A DNA stretch of 46,854 nt, taken from Streptomyces afghaniensis 772. GTDB taxonomy: Bacteria; Actinomycetota; Actinomycetes; Streptomycetales; Streptomycetaceae. Made by a program: the position numbers and the translations under genes. Position 1 is the first letter of the stretch, and each line of letters starts with the position of its first letter. The stretch lies in the NCBI GenBank assembly GCA_000415505.1, contig KE354466.1, positions 1-46,854 of the forward strand, written 5' to 3'. Of this stretch, positions 18,749 to 25,571 are shown in pieces. The notes under the pieces were generated by a model. It was not told where the DNA came from and ran no database searches. It saw only the letters and a program-made list of their open reading frames with translations.

Positions 18749-19774
18749 ACGACAGTGCCTCCTTGTGGGGGTGCGTGCCGCCGGCGGGAGACAGGTCCGC
18801 CAGCCGTTTGGCCTCGTCGAGCAGCTCGACCGTCCGCACGTGCAGGCCAAGGTCACCGGCACCGGCTCCGTCGCCGCCCTCGGCGTAGCCGCGATAGGCG
18901 TGGGTCAGACATGCCGTGAGGGAGTCGTCGCGGAAGACCTCGCGGGTGGTGTGGCCGTCACGTGTGATCTCCAACTGTGCGAAGTCGTCGTCCTGGCCGA
19001 CCGCGTAGTGCCCGACGACGCTTCCGTCCGCCATGCCGAGGACGATCCGCCGCTGACGCACCGGGGCGGACAGGTCGGACAGCACCGCGCTGCGGATCCC
19101 GCCCGTGTGCAGCAGTTCGAGGTGTGCACCGCCCATGTTGGGCACCGTCGTCGTTCCCACCCGCAGGTCGGCGCAGCGCGCGCCGCTCAACTGCGCGTCG
19201 CCCAGCAGGCGCAGGAGGAGACCCACCGCGTGCGGCGCCTCCACGTCGAAGGCGGAGGTGTGACTGCCGGTGCTCAGGGTGCGCCGGAACCGGGGCTTGT
19301 GCTGGGTGACGGACACGGAACGAACGGCGCCGAGCCTCCGGCTGCCCACCAGCTGGACGAGACGCCGGGTCAGCGTGCTGTGCAGCCAGGGCGCCACCAC
19401 GGCCAGGCGCAGCTCCTGTTCCCGCGCGAGCCGCAGGACGCGCCGCAGCGTCTCCAGGTCACCGGCCAGCGGCTTCTCCATGAGGATCCGCGAGAACCCG
19501 AGCGCGGCCACCTCGCGGAGCACCTCGGCGCGCACGGCGGGGGAGTGCACAGATGAACGACGGTCCGCGCCGGGTCGAGAAGATCGCGCGCCCGGCGCAG
19601 GGAATCGGCGATCAGCAGATCCTGCCGCTCGGCACGGGCGGTGTCACCCGGATCCACTCCCACGATGGGGTGGTCGGCGAAGGTGCCGGGGACTTGGGAG
19701 CGGGCGCGCGACAGCACCGGCACATGCAGCCCCAGTCCCGAGCGGCCCAGGCCGACGATCAACGTGTACAGCAA
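18738..19774 (-). CDS. Second Gfo/Idh/MocA-like oxidoreductase, split by a one-base frameshift
   Basis: The Rossmann part (LIVGLGRSGLGLHVPVL, then VVGVDPGD-like IVGVDPGD and VVHLCTPP) lies in one frame from a TTG at 19774 with an AAGGGG site upstream. The rest (VRAEVLREVAALGFS, LMEKPLAGD, then the C-terminal domain to 18738) lies in another. Adding one C to the C5 run at 19539-19543 gives VVHLCTPPAVRAEVL and a single protein of about 345 residues, a normal length. The fold is Gfo/Idh/MocA-like with the EKPLAGD signature. It is the first gene of the minus-strand operon. If the indel is real the enzyme is inactive, since the NAD site is separated from the rest. A sequencing error seems more likely. 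Confidence 0.8.
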
Positions 19775-20360
19775 GGCTCGACCCCTTTTTCCGCGCGGCC
19801 TTTCCGGAATTCGCACACCGGTATGATTTCGCGTGCGAATGCGACGTGAAGTGCACCGGGTGCAGGCCGGCGAATGGAATCGAAATTCTTCTGCATACCC
19901 ACCCCTTCCGTCCCTGAAACGCGTGGCAGTCCTCATGGAATGCGCGAAGAAGGATTGGTCACGGCCTCAGCGGATCGTATCCGATAGTGGCGTGCCGTGT
20001 GAGGGGACGCCATTTTCGAGTCCCCGGGGAGTATGGCTGAAATTCACGGCGGAGGTGGCTGTGGCGTCCGGCCGGACCGACCGATGCGGCTCAGGCTGGC
20101 GACTCCGGCTTCCAGGCCGAACCCGTGGACGAAAACAATCGGCCGTGACCCGGTGGCCGACGAGCAGAAAAAATGTTCCTGCGCTCTTTGCGCGGCACTT
20201 CACTCCGTTGACAGGCCCGGAAGGCTGCGAGTACCCATGTATCTAGCAGCGAGGCTGAATCACCCTTGCGGAATCCGAAAAGTCACTTTTTCGGATTCCC
20301 GCTTTTTCGGGGTGCGAGACAGGCGGATCTCTCCGCAGCTTTTCGACGACGAGGAGTCAG
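19775..20360. promoter_or_regulatory. 586-bp divergent intergenic region with two inverted repeats
   Basis: No convincing gene is visible here and the base composition is less G/C-rich than the flanks, as expected for a divergent control region. Two repeats stand out. ATTCGCAC (19809-19816) and GTGCGAAT (19833-19840) are perfect 8-bp arms 35 nt upstream of the minus-strand operon, suiting an operator. GGAATCCGAAAA (20270-20281) and TTTTCGGATTCC (20288-20299) are perfect 12-bp arms with a 6-nt loop, about 60 nt upstream of the first EF-hand gene. The second could be an operator, a transcript leader hairpin or a terminator. Confidence 0.55.
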
Positions 20361-20900
20361 ATGTCCGACAAGACTGCCCAGGCCGAGCGGCTCCGGCAGC
20401 GCTTCGCGCTGTACGACACCGACGGGGACGGGCGTATCGAGCGCGGCGACCTGGAGGCGGAGGCCCGGCGCATCGTCGAGGCCTTCGGCGAGCAGGAGAA
20501 CTCCCCCAAGGCGCAGGCGCTGCTGGATGCGTACCCGAAGATGTGGGACTACATGATGGAGCAGGCCGGCGTCGACGCCGGTGAGGCCCTGACGGTCGAG
20601 CAGTTCGTCGAGATCGCCGACGCCCAGATGCTGAGCAAGGGAGCCGTCGGCTTCAGCACCGTGCTCCGGCCCAGCATCCGCGCGATGGTCGACCTGTGCG
20701 ACATCGACGGCGACGGGCAGGTCGATCCACAGGAGTTCCGGAAGTGGCTCGGGGCCATCGGCGGTGACCAGATCGACGCGGACGCGGCGTTCCGCCAGGT
20801 GGACACCGACGGAAACGGGCGGCTGTCCGTCGACGAACTCGTAGCCGCTGTGGGCAAGTACCACGCGGGTGAGCTCGACGCCCCGCTTCTGGGTGTCTGA
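20361..20900 (+). CDS. Calerythrin-like EF-hand calcium-binding protein (copy 1)
   Basis: A 179-residue soluble protein of the bacterial calerythrin / sarcoplasmic calcium-binding type. It has three full EF-hand loops: DTDGDGRIERGD (19-30), DIDGDGQVDPQE (114-125) and DTDGNGRLSVDE (148-159). The second of four hands (around 70-83, DAGEALTVEQF) is degenerate, the classic 4-hand pattern with hand 2 lost. There is no signal peptide, so it acts in the cytoplasm as a calcium buffer or sensor. The ATG at 20361 has a GAGGAG site. A strong terminator-like hairpin follows, so it is probably its own transcript. A close paralogue lies 680 bp downstream. Why a biosynthetic cluster should hold two of these is not clear; the family call is firm. 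Confidence 0.93.
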   Translation: MSDKTAQAERLRQRFALYDTDGDGRIERGDLEAEARRIVEAFGEQENSPKAQALLDAYPKMWDYMMEQAGVDAGEALTVEQFVEIADAQMLSKGAVGFSTVLRPSIRAMVDLCDIDGDGQVDPQEFRKWLGAIGGDQIDADAAFRQVDTDGNGRLSVDELVAAVGKYHAGELDAPLLGV

Positions 20901-20917
20901 CGCGCGGACCCACGGCA

Positions 20918-20954
20918 GGGCCCGCTGCGAAGGAGGGTCGCCCGCAGCGGGCCC
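20918..20954 (+). terminator. Terminator-like hairpin after EF-hand copy 1
   Basis: GGGCCCGCTGCG (20918-20929) and CGCAGCGGGCCC (20943-20954) are perfect 12-bp arms around a 13-nt loop, 18 nt after the stop. No T-run follows, which is usual in Streptomyces terminators. Its position argues that the downstream membrane-protein gene starts after it, at 21076. Confidence 0.7.
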
Positions 20955-21075
20955 CCGTTCGCCGACACTGATGAGCCCCGCGGGCGCCAAGGACGGGCTC
21001 AGGTCCGCCGAGGCCCGTGGAACCGGCCGACGGGGCGTGTCCGCGGGGCCGGCGCCGGAAACCGGGGGCCTCCTG

Positions 21076-21480
21076 ATGCGCGCCGCACTGGTGCTGCTGT
21101 CCCTGGGGCAGGGGGTGCCCGGCGCATGGGCTCTGTTCGCGCCCCGATCGTTCCACGACGCGTTTCCTCTCCCGGCTTTCGCGTGGCTGACCAAATTCCC
21201 CCCGTACAACGAACACCTCGTGCGTGACCTCGGTGCTCTGTCACTCGGTCTGACGACGGTCCTGCTGTGGGCCGCTGTTCGTCCCGAGCGGTCTCTGGTG
21301 CGGGCGGCGGCCTTCGGGTGCCTCGCCTTCACGGTTCCGCACCTGGTGTTCCACGTGACGCATCTCGGGCGCTTCGAGACCGTGGACGTCGTCGGGCAAC
21401 TCATCTCCCAGGTCGCCCCGATCGTCGTGGCGGGAATGGTCATTTTTCTGTGTCGGCGAAGTAGTGGTGCCGGCATATGA
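21076..21480 (+). CDS. Small four-helix integral membrane protein, unknown function
   Basis: A 134-residue protein with about four hydrophobic segments: ALVLLSLGQGVPGAWALF, DLGALSLGLTTVLLWAAV, AFGCLAFTVPHLVFHV and ISQVAPIVVAGMVIFL. Between the first two lies an aromatic loop, FHDAFPLPAFAWLTKFPPYN. I recognise the general type (small conserved actinobacterial membrane proteins) but cannot assign a function. The frame is open upstream to 20869, but that part overlaps the copy 1 gene and its terminator and has no membrane or domain character, so the ATG at 21076 is preferred despite a weak ribosome site. It lies between two EF-hand genes, which may hint at a calcium-linked membrane role; that is only a guess. 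Confidence 0.65.
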   Translation: MRAALVLLSLGQGVPGAWALFAPRSFHDAFPLPAFAWLTKFPPYNEHLVRDLGALSLGLTTVLLWAAVRPERSLVRAAAFGCLAFTVPHLVFHVTHLGRFETVDVVGQLISQVAPIVVAGMVIFLCRRSSGAGI

Positions 21481-21496
21481 ATACCGCTTTTCTTCT

Positions 21497-21545
21497 CACT
21501 CTTAAGAGTGGGTTGGAGAGGCTGCTTCAGGTAAGTATCTGAAGC
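21497..21545 (+). promoter_or_regulatory. Two palindromes in the leader of EF-hand copy 2
   Basis: CACTCTTAAGAGTG (21497-21510) is a perfect 14-bp palindrome, a good candidate operator. GCTTCAG (21524-21530) and CTGAAGC (21539-21545) form a 7-bp stem with an 8-nt loop, 34 nt before the start codon. Both lie between the membrane-protein gene and EF-hand copy 2. The stretch 21481-21579 is also markedly A/T- and purine-rich. Function inferred from position only. Confidence 0.5.
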
Positions 21546-21579
21546 GCACGTCCCGAAAAGGAAAACGAAAGGAAGAAGC

Positions 21580-22110
21580 GTGAGCACTTCCGTACCGGAG
21601 CAGCGACTGCGTCGCCGTTTCGACATGTGGGACAAGAACGGCGACGGCACCATCGATCGCAGTGACTGGGAAGGCGAGGCAAAGCGCATTCTGCTCTCGT
21701 TCGGGGAAAGCGAGAATTCTCCGAAGGGCCGGGCTCTCACCGACGCCTACCTCGGCATGTGGGATCACCTCGCGGGGCAGGCGGGGGTCGGTGGCGACGG
21801 CGCCCTGGACTTCGACAAGTTCAAGGCCGTGGCGGCGGAGGAGGTGCTCGACCGCGGGCAGGACGGCTTCGACCAGGTGCTGCGTCCGACGATCAGTGCG
21901 ATCGCCGACCTGTGCGACACCGATGGTGACGGCCAGGTCAGCCCTCAGGAATTCCAGCGCTGGATCGTGGCCATCGGCAGTAACGAGACCACGGCGAGCA
22001 CGGCGTTCAAGCTGATCGACACCGACGGCGACGGTCAGCTGTCCGTCGACGAGCTGATCGCGGCCGTACACCGCTACCACTCCGGCGAGCTGGAGTTCTC
22101 CCTGCTCTGA
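21580..22110 (+). CDS. Calerythrin-like EF-hand calcium-binding protein (copy 2)
   Basis: A 176-residue paralogue of the protein encoded at 20361-20900, alignable end to end. It has three intact EF-hand loops, DKNGDGTIDRSD (18-29), DTDGDGQVSPQE (113-124) and DTDGDGQLSVDE (147-158). The second hand is again degenerate (GGDGALDFDKF, 71-81). The shared blocks ENSPK, VLRPSI/VLRPTI, AxxDLCD and the GEL C-terminal region show an old duplication, with clear divergence elsewhere. It starts with a GTG at 21580 after a purine-rich AAAGGAAGAA site. It is cytoplasmic, with no signal or membrane segment. A hairpin follows it. The duplication inside a biosynthetic cluster is unusual. A moonlighting role (for example helping a calcium-dependent product or enzyme) is speculation. 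Confidence 0.93.
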   Translation: MSTSVPEQRLRRRFDMWDKNGDGTIDRSDWEGEAKRILLSFGESENSPKGRALTDAYLGMWDHLAGQAGVGGDGALDFDKFKAVAAEEVLDRGQDGFDQVLRPTISAIADLCDTDGDGQVSPQEFQRWIVAIGSNETTASTAFKLIDTDGDGQLSVDELIAAVHRYHSGELEFSLL

Positions 22111-22136
22111 CCCGTCCGGACCACCGGTCCCCGCGT

Positions 22137-22167
22137 CCGGCGCTCCCCGGCCCACGAGGAGCGCCGG
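22137..22167 (+). terminator. Terminator-like hairpin after EF-hand copy 2
   Basis: CCGGCGCTCC (22137-22146) and GGAGCGCCGG (22158-22167) are perfect 10-bp arms around an 11-nt loop, 27 nt after the stop of EF-hand copy 2 and about 50 nt before the next start. It would separate the EF-hand transcript from the aminotransferase operon, or let it partly read through. Confidence 0.65.
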
Positions 22168-22218
22168 CGTGACCCCCTGGCCGGCCGTCCGATCCGCCGC
22201 GGCGCCACGAAAGGAACC

Positions 22219-23445
22219 ATGTCCAGCGCATCCCCCGGACCGAGGAACGGCAGGCGCGGCCGGGCGACCGGTACCGCGGACGACCCCTCGGTACAGGTGC
22301 CCTTCTTCACCCAGGCCCGGACCTTCGAAGCGCTCTGGCCGGAGATCCGGTCCCGGCTCACCGAAGTCTTCGACGACGGCAAGTTCTCGCACGGCCGTCA
22401 GGTCGCCCGGTTCGAGGAGGCACTGGCCCGGTGGACCGGCGCACGCCACGCGGTCGGCGTGAACAGCGGCACCGACGCCCTGGTGCTGTTGCTGCGCGCC
22501 TGCGGCCTGCGGCCCGGCGACGAAGTCGTCGTCCCCGCCTTCACGTTCGTGGCCTCGGCCTCCTCCGTCGTACTGGCCGGCGGCCGCCCGGTCTTCGCCG
22601 ACATCGACCCCGTCACCTACACGATCGACCCCAAGTCCGTGGCCGCCGCCGTCACTCCACGCACCCGCGTGATCATGCCCGTCCACCTGTTCTGCCAGAT
22701 GGCCGACATGGACGCGCTGCTCGACGTCGCGCACCACCACCGGCTGACCGTGGTGGAGGACAGCGCCGAGGCCGTCGGCATGCGGTGGAACGGCGTCCAT
22801 GCCGGGCTGCTCGGAGCCGGTGGCGTGCTCTCGTTCTTCCCCACCAAGACTCTGGGGGCCATCGGCGATGCCGGGGCGATCCTCACCGACGACCCCGAAC
22901 TCGCCGAGACCGCGGCGGCGTTGCGCCACCACGGGCGCTTCGGCCGGACCCTGGCCCACTTCCCGGGCATCAGCAACGAGACCGCCGTCAACGGCGTCAA
23001 CAGCAAGATGGACGACATCCAGGCGGCCGTCCTCCTCGCCAAACTGACCCGGCTGCACGAGGACATCGCGCGCAGGGCCCGCCTCGTCGCCGCCTACACC
23101 GAACGGCTGGCAGGCACGCCCGGCGTCCTCCGGCTGCCCACCGTGGTGCCCCGCACCGCGCGGACCGACCCCGTCTTCTACGTCTACCTCGTCGAGGTCG
23201 AGCGGCGCGACGAACTGGCCCGGTACCTGGCCGGGCACGGCGTGGGCACCGAGACGTACTATCCGGCTCCGCTGCACCTCCAGGAGTGCTTCGCCCATCT
23301 GGGGTACCGGCGCGGCGACTTCCCCCATGCCGAGAGGGCCTGTGAGCGCACCATCGCCCTCCCGCTCTACCCCGACATGGGCCTCGACGACGTCGACACG
23401 GTGTGCGACCTCGTCCGCCGCTTCACGACGAGGAGGCAGGCGTGA
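22219..23445 (+). CDS. DegT/DnrJ/EryC1/StrS-family PLP aminotransferase (first)
   Basis: A 408-residue PLP enzyme that would aminate a keto-sugar, keto-cyclitol or similar carbonyl, usually with Glu or Gln as donor. Landmarks: VNSGTDALVLLLRACG (PLP phosphate site), GDEVVVPAFTFVASASSV, MPVHLFCQM, VVEDSAEAVG (PLP-binding Asp), and the Schiff-base lysine near residue 210 in FFPTKTLGAIGDAGA. The C terminus has VNSKMDDIQAAVL and YYPAPLHLQ, typical of sugar aminotransferases. The first 28 residues are a low-complexity extension. The ATG at 22219 has an AAAGGA site. It is coupled (GTGA) to a second, different DegT-family gene. The substrate is unknown. Confidence 0.92.
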   Translation: MSSASPGPRNGRRGRATGTADDPSVQVPFFTQARTFEALWPEIRSRLTEVFDDGKFSHGRQVARFEEALARWTGARHAVGVNSGTDALVLLLRACGLRPGDEVVVPAFTFVASASSVVLAGGRPVFADIDPVTYTIDPKSVAAAVTPRTRVIMPVHLFCQMADMDALLDVAHHHRLTVVEDSAEAVGMRWNGVHAGLLGAGGVLSFFPTKTLGAIGDAGAILTDDPELAETAAALRHHGRFGRTLAHFPGISNETAVNGVNSKMDDIQAAVLLAKLTRLHEDIARRARLVAAYTERLAGTPGVLRLPTVVPRTARTDPVFYVYLVEVERRDELARYLAGHGVGTETYYPAPLHLQECFAHLGYRRGDFPHAERACERTIALPLYPDMGLDDVDTVCDLVRRFTTRRQA

Positions 23446-24566
23446 CGGTTCCCTTCTTTGCTCCGGACCTCTTCGAGGACGACCGAGAGCTGTTCATGGA
23501 CCTCGTCCACGACATCGGCACCGCACCGGAGCAGAGGTTCCTGCTCGGCGAGCACACCGCCCGCTTCGAGGAGGCCCTGCGCGACTCGCTCGGCGCCGCC
23601 GACGCCGTGGCCTGCTCCAGCGGCACCTCCGCGCTGACCCTCGTCCTGCACGCCATGGGCGTCGGACCCGGCGACGAGGTCGTCGTGCCGGCCTACGGCT
23701 GTGCTCCGCTGGCCAATACCGTGGCAGGGCTGGGGGCGACACCGGTGTTCGCGGACATCGACCCGTGGACGATGGTGGCCGATCCGGACGAGGTGGAACG
23801 GGCGATCACCGACCGGACCAGGGCGATCATGCCCGCGCACATGTTCTCGGTGATGGCTGACATGCCCCGCATGCGAGAGATCGCCCGGCGTCGCGAAGTG
23901 CGCCTCGTCGAGGACTCGGCGGTCGCCCAGGGCGGTGTCCTCGACGGCCGCCCCGCCGGGACCTGGGGCGAGGCCGGAGTGTTCTCCTTCGTCCAGGTCA
24001 AGACCTTCGGGACAGCCGGCGAGGGCGGCGCCGTCGTCACCATGGATCCCGAACTCGCCCGTACGGTCAGGTCGTTGCGCAACCACGGGCAGAGTGAGCG
24101 GTTCGTCTACCCGCGCACCGGCTACAACAGCCGGTTCGACGAAGTGCTCGCCGCCTTCCAGCTCCACCGGCTCCCCCGCCTCCCCGAGCTGCTGGAGCGC
24201 CGGGCCCGCATCGCCGACCACTACACCGAACGCTTCACGCCGCTCGGCAAGCGTGGTGTGCTGCCCCCTCCGCCAGGCCGCAACGGCCGCTGCTTCTACG
24301 TGTACTCGCTGCTCGTCGAGGAGCGGGACGAACTGCAGCGGTATCTGGCCGACCGGGGCATCGAGAGCCACGTCTACTACCCGCTCCCGCTGCCGCACCA
24401 GGCTGCTTTCACCCGGTTCGCACCCGCGGACCGGAGCTGGCCGCACGCGGAGAGCGCCGCCCGACGCCAACTGGCCATCCCGGTCCACCCCCGCCTCACC
24501 GACGCCCAGGTGGAGCACATCGCGGACACGGTCTGCGCCTACGCCGGGCTGAGCGGCAGCCGCTGA
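23442..24566 (+). CDS. DegT/DnrJ/EryC1/StrS-family PLP aminotransferase (second)
   Basis: A 374-residue PLP enzyme in the same family as its upstream neighbour but clearly diverged, so probably a second amination, or a half reaction, on another position. Landmarks: CSSGTSALTLVLHAMG, GDEVVVPAYGCAPLANTV, MPAHMFSVMADM, LVEDSAVAQGG, and the Schiff-base lysine near 187 in SFVQVKTFGTAGEGGAV. The usual SDDIQAA block is replaced by NSRFDEVLAAFQL. The GTG at 23442 overlaps the upstream stop by 4 nt and was preferred to an upstream frame extension that has no homology. Paired DegT genes can make diamino sugars; one partner may instead be a dehydratase or other variant, though the retained lysine argues for an aminotransferase. 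Confidence 0.9.
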   Translation: MTVPFFAPDLFEDDRELFMDLVHDIGTAPEQRFLLGEHTARFEEALRDSLGAADAVACSSGTSALTLVLHAMGVGPGDEVVVPAYGCAPLANTVAGLGATPVFADIDPWTMVADPDEVERAITDRTRAIMPAHMFSVMADMPRMREIARRREVRLVEDSAVAQGGVLDGRPAGTWGEAGVFSFVQVKTFGTAGEGGAVVTMDPELARTVRSLRNHGQSERFVYPRTGYNSRFDEVLAAFQLHRLPRLPELLERRARIADHYTERFTPLGKRGVLPPPPGRNGRCFYVYSLLVEERDELQRYLADRGIESHVYYPLPLPHQAAFTRFAPADRSWPHAESAARRQLAIPVHPRLTDAQVEHIADTVCAYAGLSGSR

Positions 24567-24593
24567 CCGAACACACTCGAAGGAGCGGAGCAG

Positions 24594-25571
24594 ATGACGA
24601 CCCGCACCGAAGCCGGACCGTTCCCGTCGGGAACGGCACGTCCCGAGAGCAAGCTGCGCAGCTATGCCCGGCTGGGCAAACTCGATGTCTACGACTACTA
24701 CCCGAGCGTCGCCGTGGCACTGTCCGCGGTGCTGCTGCCCGTCTCCGGTCTGCGACCCACGACGATCGTGACGCTCACCCTGTTCCTCTTCGGCGCGGTC
24801 TGCGTCGTCGTGGCGATGGTCGCCCTCGACGACGTGACCGGATATCGCGACGGCAGCGACGCCGCGAACTACGGTCCGGACGACCCGCTGCGCAACAAGC
24901 TGCGCAAGCCGCTGGTGGCGGGGACCCTGACCCTGCGCGAAGCGCTCGGTTTCGCGTGGGCCACCGCCGCTGCCGGCGCCGTCCTGTGGGCCGCCGCCGT
25001 CGCGATCGCACCGCACCCGCCCACCTGGACCGTGGTGCTGGTCGTGGTCCTGTTCGTGGTCTCCGTCCAGTACTCCTACGGGCTGAAGATCAGCTACCAC
25101 GGCTTCCAGGAGATCTTCCTCGCCGGGCTGGGCGCGGCCCTGGTGATGGGCGCGTACGGGCTCGCGGCCGGCCACTTCTCCGGGTTCGTGCTGGTGCAAG
25201 GGGTGCTCTTCGGTTTCGGACCGCTGCTGTTCGGCGTGTACTCCAACACCAACGACATCCCCGGGGACCGGGCCGTCGGGCGTCGCACCGTGGCGTGCCT
25301 GGTGTCACCCAAGGGCAACGCCCTCTTCATCGGGTCGCTCTGCGCGGCGGAGTTCCTGACCGGCGCCGTCGCCTCCGCCACCGGGATCGCCCCGTGGTGG
25401 TTCGTGTTCCTGATGCTGCCCGTCACCGCGCTGCGCGTGCGGCAGTTCCTCACCGGCTTCCGCCAGGGGGACATCATGCGGGCCCGCAAGCTCGGGTTCC
25501 CCGCACACCGCGCCGGCACCGTGCTGCTGATCACGGCGAACCTGATCGTCGGCGCGGGGGCCACCGGATGA
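24594..25571 (+). CDS. UbiA/MenA-like membrane prenyltransferase
   Basis: A 325-residue protein with about eight to nine hydrophobic segments. The second Asp-rich motif, NTNDIPGDRAVGRRT (near 217), matches the MenA form and would bind the prenyl diphosphate. The first motif, LDDVTGYRDGSD (near 80), aligns with the MenA NDxxDxxxGxD motif, but Asn is Asp and the fifth-position Asp is Gly, an odd change at a metal-binding position. The protein would transfer a prenyl chain to an aromatic or other acceptor in the membrane, or may act as a UbiA-type cyclase. The start has an AAGGAG site; its stop overlaps the FAD oxidoreductase gene (ATGA), so the two likely act together. Its place in an NRPS cluster suggests a prenylated or terpenoid part of the product. 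Confidence 0.87.
   Translation: MTTRTEAGPFPSGTARPESKLRSYARLGKLDVYDYYPSVAVALSAVLLPVSGLRPTTIVTLTLFLFGAVCVVVAMVALDDVTGYRDGSDAANYGPDDPLRNKLRKPLVAGTLTLREALGFAWATAAAGAVLWAAAVAIAPHPPTWTVVLVVVLFVVSVQYSYGLKISYHGFQEIFLAGLGAALVMGAYGLAAGHFSGFVLVQGVLFGFGPLLFGVYSNTNDIPGDRAVGRRTVACLVSPKGNALFIGSLCAAEFLTGAVASATGIAPWWFVFLMLPVTALRVRQFLTGFRQGDIMRARKLGFPAHRAGTVLLITANLIVGAGATG

Noticed and set aside
19775-20360. Small plus- and minus-strand open frames in the divergent region
   Set aside because: No family resemblance, poor codon pattern and no good ribosome sites; the region is better read as control DNA.
20869-21075. A longer start for the small membrane protein
   Set aside because: The extra part overlaps the EF-hand gene end and its terminator hairpin and has no domain or membrane character.
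20283-23328. Long minus-strand open frames across the EF-hand and first aminotransferase genes
   Set aside because: Plus-strand proteins there have clear EF-hand loops and PLP motifs; the minus-strand translations do not resemble any family.
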